Assembly: GCA_963575745.1 (NCBI GenBank)
Contig: CAUYUJ010015516.1
Location: 812,325-876,324, forward strand
DNA length: 64,000 nt
Reading direction: 5' to 3'
Source: Prorocentrum cordatum
Lineage: Eukaryota > Sar > Dinophyceae > Prorocentrales > Prorocentraceae
Shown: positions 52,711 to 63,189 of the stretch, one piece after another
Position numbering within the stretch: the stretch's first letter is position 1
Layout: every line of letters begins with the position of its first letter
The notes under the pieces: generated by a model
Told to the model about the DNA's origin: nothing
What the model saw: the letters and a program-made list of their open reading frames with translations, nothing else
Databases searched by the model: none
Position numbers and translations under genes: made by a program

Positions 52711-53040
52711 CGGACCAGGGCGAAAACAGAATTTGACCTCCCAGGAGTTGCATCTGTACAATTGGAGCAGCCAATTGGGGGCCGTCTTCGACCTCCAAAG
52801 GCCTTGAGCGGGCCCCATGGAAGCGGTCCAGGCCACCGGGGGTTCACGTGTCGGAAACATTGGGGCGCTGGATATTCCTCTCACACCGGGCGTTTTCGCC
52901 CGTTTTCTTGCCTCGGGCCAGATCGATCCCGCCGAAGCAAGATGGGGTCTGGGGCTCCAGCCTTGATTTTGCTGCGATGTTGCAATTTGTCCGCAGCGTC
53001 GGATTCAAGTGAAAATGTCCATATTTCGACGAGTAGGGAC
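52711..53040. repeat. GGCGTTTTCGCCC-family repeat and flank
   Basis: TCACACCGGGCGTTTTCGCC, CGTTTTCTTGCCTCGGGCC, AGATCGATCC and later GTCCGCAGCGTCGGATTCAA match 44955-45110. 52711-52885 is unassigned. Confidence 0.6.
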
Positions 53041-53192
53041 TCGACTACAAAATTGTGTTACTCTAAGATTGACTGCTCCGTCGAATCTGCGAAAAAATAC
53101 GTAGAATGTTCAGTAGGTCGACGGAGCCTTATGAGTATTTCCGTAGATTCGACGGAACAATCTAGTTTGCGGTAGATCAACTCTGTAGTCTA
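53041..53192. mobile_element. Terminal-inverted-repeat element, copy 2
   Basis: About 150 bp bounded by GACTACAAAATTG (53043) and CAACTCTGTAGTC (ending 53190), an inverted repeat with three mismatches. The interior AATACGTAGAATGTTC and CCGTAGATTCGACGGAACAA aligns with 16170-16230 in copy 1. It lacks the microsatellite expansions of copy 1. Confidence 0.65.
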
Positions 53193-53370
53193 GAATACGT
53201 TTTCGAAGAGAGAAGGAAGGCGTGACCGCACAATTTCGATTCATCACAGCTGGCGCAACATCACATTAGAATCTCGATGCATCACATCTTGATATCGCGA
53301 CGTATTGATTCGCGGTCTCACTACGAAGACATCGGCAGCCCAAGCTGGCACACCATCAACGCCAAACATG
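53193..53370. other. 3' flank of the membrane protein gene
   Basis: Non-repetitive; no feature seen. Confidence 0.4.
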
Positions 53371-54630
53371 TCATGCCGAAAACCGGGAGCGAAACAACAT
53401 TCGGCACAACAGAAAAAAAAAACAAAAAACAAAAAAAAAAAAAAAAAAAAAAACGCGACATTCAGTTTGCCTCTCGATCAAGGAACGACTTCCGATAGAA
53501 ACGAACATTGCGATTGGCAAGAAAAGATATGCCAAGCCGGGATGACCATATTTTGCAGCCGATGCCATCGCAGAAAGGGCATAGTCGCTGACTCCGTGAG
53601 CGACAAAGGATGGTAGGACAATCCATGGCAAGGACGGCCGACGGCTACAAGACAACAACATGTTCCTTGCGAAGCCCAAGACGATGAGGCCAGTCCATAC
53701 CATGTGCAACATGGAGAACGGCATGCGGCCAACAGCGGTGATCAACATTAATAGCCAAGGTTCCACGGCAGGGGGTGGTGGAACAGAGGGATCAGGGATG
53801 ACGATTATCGTCGTCGATGTTGTATTCGCGGTTGTTCCAGTGATCATCCCGCTTTTCTCGAAGACGTATGACACGTTCTCCATGCACTCGAAAACAGCAC
53901 CAGAAGCGACGGCGCACAAGACCACATGGTATGGACTCGGAGCTAGCTTGTACCAGCAACCACAATATAAGCTTCGAGTAGCAGGCAAGCAAAAGCAACA
54001 CGTTGCAGGCACGTCCTCGAGGCTGCGGCGTAATCGGAAGAAGAGACAGACGGCCTTGAAGGTCTCTTCGACCAAGCCTGCAGTTAAGATCCACATTGAT
54101 GCTGCTGCAATGTTGCACATGATAATCTCCAGCGGGTGAAAGTTCGGGAAAATATTGCGCCAAGAGGTTATTAGCGTCGGGTTCAGCACCATTGCAAAGG
54201 AAGTGCCCATGATTGCTCCTTGAATGGCAAAATTCGCGAGCAATCCAAGGGGCACGCCATTGCGCTTCCCTACCCGATACCACGCATAGGCCAAGAGCAA
54301 GAAGCTCGGAGCCCAACAACAAACATGACACATCGTAGCCACAAACGATATTCGCCAGGGCACATCGAAACAATGAACACGCATAGCAAAAATATGCCAC
54401 AAACCAAATGGAAAGTCCAAACGTGCTTCCCATGCAGGCGCAGCGGGACATTCTGCTGCATACATCTGGCCCACGCATATACAGGCGAGGTGCCCCATGC
54501 GCTGGTGTTGGTACCGCGTCTGCACGCTAACCAGATCAAGTGGCCCAGTGTCACAGACGGGCACAACACATCCAAAAAGGACCGAACTTTGGACACAGCG
54601 ACATAAACCGAGCGAGCCGCTCGAGAACAT
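53371..54630 (-). CDS. PrsW-like intramembrane metalloprotease
   Basis: A single uninterrupted frame of 419 codons with about seven hydrophobic segments (near residues 96-118, 128-149, 167-198, 233-257, 291-325, 335-355, 366-382). The four PrsW-family signatures are in order: LVEETFK (Glu188-Glu189-Lys192), VFECMENVSY (Glu251-Asn252), GRMPFSMLHMVWTG (Arg302, His309) and AHGVSDYAL (His345, Asp349). In bacteria PrsW cleaves a membrane anti-sigma factor. A eukaryotic homologue would be a membrane protease of unknown substrate, so the role here is inference. The start at 54630 is the first Met; Met45 is an alternative. After residue 392 the frame runs into a poly-T tract giving about 14 Phe, so the true C-terminus or an intron probably lies near 53456. 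No leader relic was found upstream. Confidence 0.65.
   Translation of the reverse strand: MFSSGSLGLCRCVQSSVLFGCVVPVCDTGPLDLVSVQTRYQHQRMGHLACICVGQMYAAECPAAPAWEARLDFPFGLWHIFAMRVHCFDVPWRISFVATMCHVCCWAPSFLLLAYAWYRVGKRNGVPLGLLANFAIQGAIMGTSFAMVLNPTLITSWRNIFPNFHPLEIIMCNIAAASMWILTAGLVEETFKAVCLFFRLRRSLEDVPATCCFCLPATRSLYCGCWYKLAPSPYHVVLCAVASGAVFECMENVSYVFEKSGMITGTTANTTSTTIIVIPDPSVPPPPAVEPWLLMLITAVGRMPFSMLHMVWTGLIVLGFARNMLLSCSRRPSLPWIVLPSFVAHGVSDYALSAMASAAKYGHPGLAYLFLPIAMFVSIGSRSLIERQTECRVFFFFFFFVFCFFFLLCRMLFRSRFSA
53410..53453. repeat. A-rich tract in the 3' part of the frame
   Basis: A44 with three C interruptions on the plus strand, poly-U in the transcript sense. This is the opposite of a poly-A tail for the minus-strand gene and could be an intron polypyrimidine tract. 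Confidence 0.7.
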
Positions 54631-55064
54631 CTACTGCCGAGAACATCTGCTGCAGCCGAGAACATATACTGCAGCGGGGACCGTGTCCCTGCAGGGACTC
54701 GAGGAGCGACGGATGTGGATGTCTGCCTGCCCACGCGCGCGGGCAGCTGTCCACAGGCACCCCTGAGGTCTGGCGCTGCGCCAAAAAATGACGGCATCGC
54801 AGAAAATCACGAGCAGAGCCCGCAGGCCCTGGACCCCATCCTTCTGCCACATGTGTCGAGCCGGATCGATCTGTGAGGGCCCCAGGGCCCGAAACTGGGC
54901 GAATAACGCCTGGTGTTTTAAAAGATACAGCGCTCAGATCTCGAGGACCGGCGCCCGAGACCCCAGAGGCACGACTCCGAGGTGGCGCATATGGTGGGCA
55001 CATTCTGGCGGAGGGCGGTTCCTGTGGCAACTCTCGGGAGCCTCCCATGTCATCTTGCTAGCTC
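54631..55064. repeat. 5' flank with an inverted GGCGTTTTCGCCC-family repeat
   Basis: 54640-54680 repeats GAACATCTGCTGCAGCCGA / GAACATATACTGCAGCGGG. 54870-54965 is the family member in minus orientation (read there: CACCAGGCGTTATTCGCCCA, GTTTCGGGCCCTGG, AGATCGATCC). Confidence 0.55.
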
Positions 55065-55200
55065 TTGCGAATCGATGCTGACCGACGCGCATCGACGCTC
55101 AGTCGGCGCTCCCCAATCGATTACCAGACGCTGACGCACGCTCATGCCCTCTCCAAAGACGGGATTCCGAGGACATGCAAAGCTCCCATGAGTTGCTATC
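55065..55200 (+). repeat. SINE-like dispersed repeat, copy 2
   Basis: GCGAATCGATGCTGACCGAC, CATCGACGCTCAGTCGGCGC, CCAATCGATTACCAGACGCT, GACGCACGCTCATGCCCTCT and CCGAGGACATGCAAAGCTCC. Parallels 27795-27955 (minus) and 63580-63745. Confidence 0.7.
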
Positions 55201-55905
55201 CAACCCACCCGCGCGGGCAGGCAGATGTCAACAGCCACCGCTCCTCGAGCTCCCTGGGGCACGAATCCGATAGAGTGGATATGGTGGCCTCTGGAGCGAT
55301 CGCTGGCAGCATCGATCTCCGAAAACCACGCCAAGCCCGCGGGGCGATCCCCCCGCGAGGGCCCCCTGCCAGAGCTCCTGCAGAGCTTCCGTGCGCGCCA
55401 CCCCCCTGCCAGAGATCCTTCGGGGCGCCTGCTGTCCCCACGGCGGGGGGCAGCGTGTCACCAGCGGGCCGCCCGACAACCCAAGTGCCGGCCGCTGCCC
55501 TGCTCACTGAAGCGCGCGTGCGGAATGCCTCTGCGCTGCGACTTGAAAACGATGATGAGCGGGCCAGCGGCGCACGCCCAGAGGCCTCCCGGACGGCGTC
55601 CGAACATAGATGGGGCCGGAGGAACGCGCCGCAGCGCCGAGGTCGGCAACGCGTCGGCGACGCCGTACGGCAAATCGGCGGCGCCAGCGCGGAGGAAGTC
55701 GGACCCCACCCCGGCCCGCGCCGCCGAGGCAGCGGCGACGCGGCGCGGTCCTCTGGCCCGCCCCGCGCGGGCCCCCCGTGCGGGCGACCCGGGATTCGGC
55801 GGGCCGGCGGCGCCCCATCGCACGCACGTGGCGGACACCGTCGGGGCGCTGGGCCGCGTGCGCTCTGGGAGCTCCCGGAAAATCGCCGGGGGGGCGCTCT
55901 GACTC
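55201..55905. other. Unassigned GC-rich segment
   Basis: Overlapping frames on both strands up to 366 codons, but compositionally Arg/Ala/Pro-rich with no recognisable motif. Nothing called. Confidence 0.35.
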
Positions 55906-56215
55906 GGATTTCGAGCCGAGCCCAGGCTCGGCGACGAGGGCTTCCCAGGAGGCCGAATTTCGAGCGGCGGCGACGAGGGCTTCCCAGGAGGCTGAAGAAG
56001 AAGGACACAAAGGGCAGGGTAGACGCATGGGTACCTCTTGGAAGGGGCCCAGAGACACACACGAATAAATACACACAGATCCCTAGATTCCTTGCGCGTT
56101 CGATCATGGACCCCTCGCCACGCATCTTCGCCTCTGAAGACCGCCGAAAGACCGCCGAAAACCGCTAGCGGGCGCGCGCCCCGCCGCAGGCGTAGGGGCC
56201 CGCGACAGTCTGAGG
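55906..56215. repeat. TTTCGAGCCGAGCC module, two copies, and flank
   Basis: 55908-55960 and 55956-56010 each carry GGCGACGAGGGCTTCCCAGG then AGG. The same phrase (GGCGACAAGGGCCTCCCAGG) is at 15240, there also followed by GGGTAGAGGTGTGGGTACC, here GGGTAGACGCATGGGTACC. Confidence 0.7.
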
Positions 56216-56400
56216 CGGTCTTCGGCGGTCTGTCGGCGGTCTTTCGGCGGTCTTTCGGCGGTCTTTCGGCGGTCTTCGGAGGTCTTTCGGAGGTCTTCGG
56301 CGGTCTTTCGGCGGTCTTCGGCGGTCTTCGGCGGTCTTTCGGCGGTCTTTCGGCGGTCTTCGGCGGTTTTCGGTGGTCTTTGGGCGGTCTGGACGGCGGC
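56216..56400. repeat. GGCGGTCTTTC array
   Basis: About 15 units of CGGTCTTTCGG / CGGTCTTCGG at 10-12-bp spacing. A matching inverse phrase (AAGACCGCCGAAAGACCGCC) occurs just upstream at 56138, so the array has an inverted partner. Confidence 0.9.
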
Positions 56401-56916
56401 CCGATGCGGTCTTCGGCAGTCATCGGTGTGAAAGCAGGATATGCCGCGTTAGAAGAGGGTCCATGATCGAACACGCAAGATTCCCAATAATTTCCACATT
56501 TCCTGGGTCTTCGTGTTCCCCCCCCCTGCCCATCTTTCCTGCATTTTCCTGGGGATCGACGATTCATGGTGTCTGTGTGTGTTTTCCCCCTCTCGCCTCC
56601 GACCCCTGCCCGCGGCGTACCTTTTCCTGTGCAAGCTCTTCGGCACCGCCTGCACCCCGGGCCCCGCCCACTCCGGCCGCCTGAGGCCCCGCCCGCCTGT
56701 GCCCTGCCTCCCCAATTGAAGCTGTGCGTAGCCCGCCTAGCTTTTGGCGGAAGAGGTTCGCTCTCGCCCCGCAGATCAAAAAAAGTGTGTTTTCCCCTTC
56801 CTGGCTCTTCCTCCTCTGACCTCCGCCCACCCGCGGCCGTGGCCGGCGCAGCCTGCAACAGCGCCTCGTGGACGTCCTGCTCCGCCGACGGGGAGAGCCG
56901 GCACTCCGCCTTCCGA
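56401..56916. other. Unassigned
   Basis: Two inverted phrases bracket 56105-56465: GCGTTCGATCATGGACCC at 56097 and GGGTCCATGATCGAACACGC at 56457. Otherwise no gene seen. Confidence 0.45.
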
Positions 56917-57078
56917 GGAGGAGGAGGAGGAGGAGGAGGAGGAGGAGGAGGAGGAGGAGGAAGAGGAGGAGGAGAGGGAGGGAATAGGAGGAGGAGGAGG
57001 AGGAGGAGGAGGAGGAGAAGGAGGAGGAGGAGGAGGAGGAGGAGAAGGAGGAGGAGGAGGAGGAGGAGGAGGAGCCGT
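56917..57078. repeat. (GGA)n tract
   Basis: About 155 bp of GGAGGA with rare GAA, followed by a short G-run at 57093-57103. Confidence 0.95.
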
Positions 57079-57439
57079 CACGGGCGGCCATGGGGGGGGG
57101 GGGGCTCGCATGGGGGACACGGGTCATGAGGGAAACGGGTCCTGGACCCCAGCCTTCCAGCCAGGGCCAACTCTTCATCCTGGGTCGTTGTCTGACAGTC
57201 CCGGGGCCCGCGGCACGGAGAAAGGTGGAATCCACATCGAGCCGCATCACCGATGCGTCGGCGACGCGGAGCGACCCTTCGCATCCACTCGGGCCCCACA
57301 TGGAGGCCTGGACTCTCGCGGCGCACCTCCGCTTAGGCCTCGGGGCCTCGCACCAGGCCCCAGCAGGGAAGCCCGGGCCAGCAGGCACAAAAGGCAGCGG
57401 CGTCCCGGGCCCGGCGGTGCAATGGGACCGCGGCGGTTC
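57079..57439. other. Unassigned, with two dispersed motifs
   Basis: 57165-57203 has the inverted CTCAGGATGAAAAG motif. 57248-57310 has the GCGTCGGCGACGCGGAGCGA/CCACATGGAGGCC family. No gene. Confidence 0.45.
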
Positions 57440-57905
57440 TGCCACCTGCGGGCAGCCCGGGGTAGGCACTCCGGAGGTACCTGCGGCCAGCCCAAGACAT
57501 GCATGTGGGGGTCCGTTCGAGCAGCCCGGGACAGGTGCTTTGGAGGTACCTGCGGGCAGCCCGGGAGAGGTGCCTGCGGGGTGTCCAAGAAAATCTTTCG
57601 CGGGCGCCTGCGGGACCCCCAAGTAAACAGTTGGGTGGCGCCCGCGGGCAACGCAGGAAAGCCCCTGTGATGCGCTCGCGTTCAGCCCAGACGAAGAACT
57701 CAAAAGACATCTGCGGGCAGCCCTGGAAAAACACTTGGGAAGCACCTGCGGGCAACTGAAAGACAGCACTTGGAAGGCACCCGCGGTCAGCCCGGGAAGC
57801 GCATTTGGGGGGCACCCGCGGGCTGCCTGGGACACGCGATCGGAGGCACCTGCAAACAGCCAAGGACATGTATTTTCGAGGCGCCCGCGGGCAGCCCCCC
57901 CCAAA
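57440..57905. repeat. 45-bp GC-rich array
   Basis: About ten degenerate units around GGAGGTACCTGCGGGCAGCC then CGGGACAGG at 44-45 bp. 45 bp is 15 codons, so frames stay open; not called as a gene. Confidence 0.85.
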
Positions 57906-57984
57906 AAAATATCCTGGCGAAGGACCCAACCATATGCAATTGTGAATACTGCAATTGTGAATATCTTCTCGGTGGAGCCCCCTA

Positions 57985-58907
57985 CGGGGCCACGACAACG
58001 TACGAGGGGTGTGCCGAAATGGGTGTGCGCGGGGCGCATGCGGGCACACCCACTGGGACCTTCGGCGGAGCTCCCTATGGGGCCACGGAACGCGTGAGGG
58101 GCGTGCCGAAATGGGTGTGGCTGACGCATGCGGGCGCGGGCACTGGGGCCTTCGGCGAGCTCCCTATGGGGCCACGAAACGTGTGAGGGGTGTGCCGAAA
58201 TGGGTGTGGCTGACGCATGCGGGCGCGGGCACTGGGGCCTTCGGTGGAGCTCCCTATGGAGCCACGAAACGTGTGAGGGGTGTGCCGAAATGGGTGTGGC
58301 TGACGCATGCGGGCGCGGGCACTGGGGCCTTCGGTGGAGCTCCCTATGGAGCCACGAAACGTGTGAGGGGTGTGCCGAAATGGGTGTGGGTGACGCATGC
58401 GGGCGCGGGCACTGGGGCCTTCGGCGGAGCTCCCTATGGAGCCACGAAACGTGTGAGGGGTGTGCCGAAATGGGTGTGGGTGACGCATGCGGGCGCGGGC
58501 ACTGGGGCCTTCGGTGGAGCTCCCTATGGAGCCACGAAACGTGTGAGGGGTGTGCCGAAATTGGTGTGGGTGACGCATGCGGGCGCGGGCACTGGGGCCT
58601 TCGGTGGAGCTCCCTATGGAGCCACGAAGCGTATGAGGGGTGTGCCGAAATGGGTGTGGGTGACGCATGCGGGCGCGGGCACTGGGGCCTTCGGGGGAGC
58701 TCCCTATGGAGCCACGAAACGTGTGAGGGGTGTGCCGACATGGGTGTGGGTGACGCATGCGGGCGCGGGCACTGGGGCCTTCGGTGGAGCTCCCTATGGG
58801 GCCACGAAACGTGTGAGGGGTGTGCCGGAATGGGTGTGGGTGACGCATGCGGGCGCGGGCAATGGGGCCTTCGGTGGAGCTCCTTATGGAGCCACGAAAC
58901 GTGTGAG
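57985..58907. repeat. 90-bp tandem array, ten units to the gap
   Basis: Exact 90-bp period (GCCACGAAAC at 58261, 58351, 58441 and on to 58891). Units differ at a handful of sites. 90 bp is 30 codons, so the array is open in most frames on both strands, for example RGVPKWVWVTHAGAG then TGAFGGAPYGATKRV on plus. It runs into 100 N, so the true copy number is unknown. Confidence 0.97.
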
Positions 58908-59007
58908 NNNNNNNNNNNNNNNNNNNNNNNNNNNNNNNNNNNNNNNNNNNNNNNNNNNNNNNNNNNNNNNNNNNNNNNNNNNNNNNNNNNNNNNNNNNNN
59001 NNNNNNN
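58908..59007. other. Assembly gap (100 N)
   Basis: Exactly 100 N between the 90-bp array and a ~420-bp unit already in progress. The size is nominal. Confidence 1.
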
Positions 59008-59725
59008 GCTGTGCTGTGCTGCGCCGTGCTGAATTGCGATGTGCCATGGCGCGACTGTGCTCTATAGCCTCGTGGATCGAGTCCTCCTTTGCATCCGAGT
59101 CCAGACCGAACTGATCTGGATCTTAAGCTCGAGCTGCCTGAACACATAGTAGCTGCCCCAGAGCTAATGGACAAGGGAACATGCCAGGAGGACGCGCCGC
59201 GAAACGTCCCAAGGGATGCGCCAGGCGACGTGCCAGGGGACGTGCCATGGGGTCGCACCGCGGGACGTGCCAAGGGGACGCGCTACGGAACGTGCCACTG
59301 GATGTGCCACGGGATGTGCCAGGGGACGCGCGACGCGACGTGCCAGGGGGACTCGCCAAAGGACGCCCCACGGAACGTGCCAAGGAACGTGCCAAGTTGC
59401 AATGCTGAGCGTATCGACCTTGATGTACCGTGCCGAAATCAATGCTGTGCTGCGCCGTGCTGACTTGCGATGTGCCATGGCGCGACTGTGCTCTATAGCC
59501 TCGTGGATCGAGTCCTCCTTTGCATCCGAGTCCTGACCGAACTGATCTGGATCTAAAGCTCGAGCTGCCTGAACACATAGTAGCTGCCCCAGAGCTAATG
59601 GACAGGGGAACATGCCAGGAGGACGCGACGCAGAACGTCTCAAGGGACGCGCCAAGCGACGTGCCAAGGGACGTGCCATGGGACGCACCGCGGGACGTGC
59701 CAAGGGGACGCGCTACGGAACGTGC
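59008..59725. repeat. ~420-bp dispersed unit, tandem pair 5
   Basis: A partial copy to 59399 and a second copy 59400-59725, ending at AACGTGCTGGGGACAAGCGT. Parallels 42169-42960 but without the indel-rich sequence of that second copy. Confidence 0.9.
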
Positions 59726-60235
59726 TGGGGACAAGCGTTTCGCTCGAGACATCCTGTCAAAATCATCTGAATTCCTACGCGCGGGACGCTGCACGCGCGA
59801 GACATCCTCGGAATTCCTGCGAGCGGGACGAGAAAACAAGCATTTCGCCTGAGACATCCTTTGAATTCTGGCCCCCCACGAGGCCACCGCTCGAGACATC
59901 CTCCAATTTTGCAAAACCAGCGTTTCGCTTGAGACATCCTCAACAAATTATGAAAAACAAGCGTTTCGCTCGAGACATCCTGTCAAAATCCCCAGAAACC
60001 CAAATACCCGCGCGCAGGACGCGGCACGCGCGAGACATCCTTGGAATTCCTGCGCGAGGGGCGCTTTTCCGTGTCGCGGTCGGCTCTGCAAAACCAGCGT
60101 GTCGCTCGAGACATCCTCAACAAATTCTGAAACCAAGCGTTTCGCTCGAGACATCCCCAACTCTGCAAAACCAGCGTCTCGCTCGAGACATCCTCAACAA
60201 TTCTGAAAAACAAGCGTTTCGCTCGAGACATCCTC
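59726..60235. repeat. Spacer modules
   Basis: Duplicate of 42951-43430: alternating GCGTTTCGCTCGAGACATCC and GCGCGGGACGCGGCACGCGC modules. Confidence 0.9.
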
Positions 60236-61200
60236 AAAAATTACACTACACCCGCGCTCCCAGGGCCACGATCCCTCGTAAATTACGCTACGTCAGCGCT
60301 CCCAGGGCCACGATCCCTCGTAAGGGCTCCTGGGCCCTCCTGGGTCTTCCTTGGACCTCTTGGGCCCTCCTGGGCTCTCCTGGAGCCTCCTGGAGCTTCT
60401 CCTGGGCCCTCCTTGGGCCCCCTGGTGCCTCTTGGAGCCTCCTGGGTCCTCCTGGGCCCTCCTGGGCTCTCCTGGGCCCTCCTGGGCTCTCCTGGGCTCT
60501 CCTGGAGCCTCCTGGGCCCTCCTGGGCGAAGTCAAGGTCCGAAAACACATGGGACTTGCCACATTCCTGAAATTCGGTGCCACCCCTCACGCAGGTCGGC
60601 GGGGTCAGGATCCGAAAACACAGGGGATTTGCCACATTTCTGGAATTCCGTGCCACCCCTCACGCAGATCGGCGGGGTCAGGGTCCAAAAACACAGGGGA
60701 TTTGCTACATTTCTGGAATTCCGCGCCACCCCTCACGCAGATCGGCGGGGTCAGGGTCCAAAAACACACGGGATTTGACACATTTCTGGTATTCCGTGCC
60801 ACACCTTACGCAGATCGGCGGGGTCAGGGTCAAAAAACACATGGGATTTCTGCTATTTCCGAACTTCAAGAATCCAAAACTCCGTTCCCAGCGCCGTTCC
60901 GGAGGCCGCGGTACCTCGTTATTTATCGAGCGAACGCGTTTACCTTGTTTTTTTATCGTTTAAGTCGATGTCGGAAAAAAGTGAACTTCACCTGTGAAAT
61001 ATCGAGGTTTCCTTACAGGCAGTAAATTCCAAGAGCACGATCTGCGTGAGGGGTGGCGAAAAATGGCCTTCGTCCTCACAATTGAAATCCGCCGGCCCCC
61101 TTCGACCTCGTAATTTATCACACAAGAATTCAGCTGGCCCCCTTCAAGTAAAAACCGAGGGTAAACCAACTAACAGAGAACCCTATGCCCAGGCCCTTTC
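60236..61200. repeat. Duplicate of 43431-44500
   Basis: Two 42-bp units (60240-60325), the CTCCTGGGCCC array (60322-60535), the 73-bp array (60540-60850), then the same terminal modules to the AAAGAGAACCCTATGCCC phrase. Together with 59008-60235 this makes a direct segmental duplication of about 2.2 kb. Confidence 0.9.
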
Positions 61201-61895
61201 CGGGAACAATTTGGAAACACGTGCGGGCTGCCAGGGAATGGCGCTCGAAAGCATCGGCGGGCAGCGCACGAACAGCAATTGGACGCACATGGCCTGGAAA
61301 AGGTGCTCGGGGGACGACGGAGGGCGGAGTAAGCGGGGAAGGAGGAGGCGGGCGGGGGTGCGCAGAAGGCAAACGAGGGGGCGGAGCGGGGCGTAGACGA
61401 GGCATGGGGGGAGGAGGAGGAGGAGGAGGAGGAGGAGGAGGAGGAGGAGGAGGAGGAGGAGTAAGAGGAGAGGAGGGAAGATGAGGAGGAGGAGGATGAG
61501 GGAAGGAGGAGGAGGAGAAGGAAGGCGGAGGGAAGAGTGAGGAGGAGGACGAGGAGTGAAGTGAATAGGAGGGGAGAGGAGGAAGCTTATAGATGTACGC
61601 TTCCGAAGGGTGAGATTAGTATGAGGAGGACGCAGCGTATGAAACTCATAGCACGAGTAGAATGAGGAGGGGAGGAGTGGATGCTAATTAAACGAGTCAG
61701 TGGGAGGGCGAATAAAGGAACGCGGGGGTCGGGACGCAGGGGGGGGGGGGAGGGGCGAAGACGCGGATGTGGAGGATGACAAAGTGGAGGAGGATGACAA
61801 AGGAGAAGAGGAGGAGGACGAGCGAGGTTGGGGGGGAGAGGAAGACGACGGCGCGGAAGCGCACGGGGAGGAAAAGTTCGACTTTGCCCCCACGC
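61201..61895. repeat. Spacer and GGA tracts
   Basis: 61201-61400 mixed, 61405-61560 GGA polypurine, 61560-61690 AGGAGG with TATGA words, 61690-61860 G-run and GAGGA. No gene. Confidence 0.8.
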
Positions 61896-62202
61896 ACTCC
61901 CGCGCGCGGGGCGTTGGATGATATTTTACCTGCGGCCACCGTTCACGGAACCGCCGTCGTGGACCTGAAAAGGCAATGGCGCTGCAGGGGTGCGCGGGAG
62001 CGCAATCAATATAATCACCTTCCTATATACCGTGCTAGCGACGTCAATTCCTCGCCCACGGTCGCTGCGCCCCCGCGCGCCCGCGCTCACGGGGGAAAGT
62101 TGCCCGACCTTCACCAACGGAAGACGCGCGTCCGCAGCGCGTTGACAATGTTCCGCCGGCCGCGGAGGCAAACCACATAAGGAACCTTTCACGCACCAGC
62201 GC
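61896..62202. other. Unassigned
   Basis: Non-repetitive; open frames on both strands, none distinctive. Confidence 0.35.
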
Positions 62203-62970
62203 GTGGACAACCACCCACGGACCACATCGAAAACATACCAACGCAGCATGCCCACGTCGAATTCCTTCTCTGCCACAGGGTCAGTCGCCAATTCAAGGCC
62301 CGCGGGCGCACGTTCACGCAACACTGCATGCCTGACCCCCAACCTCGTCGTGGACATCCTTGGAGTGGCAGGGCTGCAGATGGACCACGGATGGACCCAA
62401 GTTGAATTCGGCAGCGTGCTTGGAGACCCCCTTGGACAAGATACCGCGCATGGTTCGCCCGCCACCTTTTTCAGGGATGCACGCCACACCTCGCGGCCGA
62501 AGGCGCCCAGGCGGCCATCGCCCCCGCAGCCAAGGAACAGCGACCCACGCATGCCGAGCCTCGAACGAAGACAAAACTGCAAGAGCGCGCACATAAATCC
62601 ACGAACTGACTTCGCAATACGATTTTGCCTGCACTGGCCGTTTGCGTATCTGGGGCCAGGCCCCGCCGCCAGTTTCATGGGCGCTCGCGCACCGTCTGTT
62701 ACAATTCAAAGTTCTGACCTCGACCTTCCCCTCAGTAAACGTCCTGTCGCACTGCCCCTTCGCGCCAAGACTCTCCACGAGAAAGCGGCGGCGCCGCTCG
62801 AGGTAGTCTTCGCGCAGCTTTTGCACGCGCTCGCAAAGGATCTTGCCCGCGCCACCCAATTCCCGACCGCGGTGCTCTGGCCACCGTTGGTTTCGCACGA
62901 CTGGACAAAGACCGCGACCGCGAAGCTTCCGTCGGGCTACTTCAAGAACGAATGGAGCCCCAGACCGTAG
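62203..62970 (+). CDS. Candidate exon or gene, function unknown
   Basis: An open plus frame of 255 codons from ATG 62203 (a second ATG at 62248) to TAG. Over the last ~60 codons third positions are about three-quarters G or C and second positions under half, which favours this strand over the overlapping minus frame. Readable segments are TPNLVVDILGVAGLQMDHGW then TQVEFGSVLGDPLGQDT, and EKAAAPLEVVFAQLLHALAK then DLARATQFPTAVLW. The middle (Arg/Pro-rich, about 62490-62560) is weak and may be intronic. No family recognised. The minus strand also has a frame of similar length, so strand assignment is tentative. Confidence 0.35.
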   Translation: MDNHPRTTSKTYQRSMPTSNSFSATGSVANSRPAGARSRNTACLTPNLVVDILGVAGLQMDHGWTQVEFGSVLGDPLGQDTAHGSPATFFRDARHTSRPKAPRRPSPPQPRNSDPRMPSLERRQNCKSAHINPRTDFAIRFCLHWPFAYLGPGPAASFMGARAPSVTIQSSDLDLPLSKRPVALPLRAKTLHEKAAAPLEVVFAQLLHALAKDLARATQFPTAVLWPPLVSHDWTKTATAKLPSGYFKNEWSPRP

Positions 62971-63189
62971 GCGCGAAGCCCATGAACCTCTACGTTCGTC
63001 CCCCACTGTGCCCATGGACTTGGAACCCTTCGGCTAAGGTCCCCCCTCGCCTGTTCCTCGCGCGCGTCAATGCCCAAATGCACAATTAGCTTGCGCAAAA
63101 CCGAGGCCCGCCCCGCGGTCCGCGGAAACAGGTAGCCTGCCAGAAGCTGCTGTTTGTTCAAGGTCTAGGTCAGCTTTGCTTCGCGTTAC
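62971..63189. other. Unassigned spacer
   Basis: No convincing frame in either direction. Confidence 0.35.

Noticed and set aside
56564-59047. A minus-strand open frame of more than 800 codons
   Set aside because: It runs through the 45-bp and 90-bp arrays and a block of N, and is open only because the repeat lengths are multiples of three. The opposite strand is equally open.
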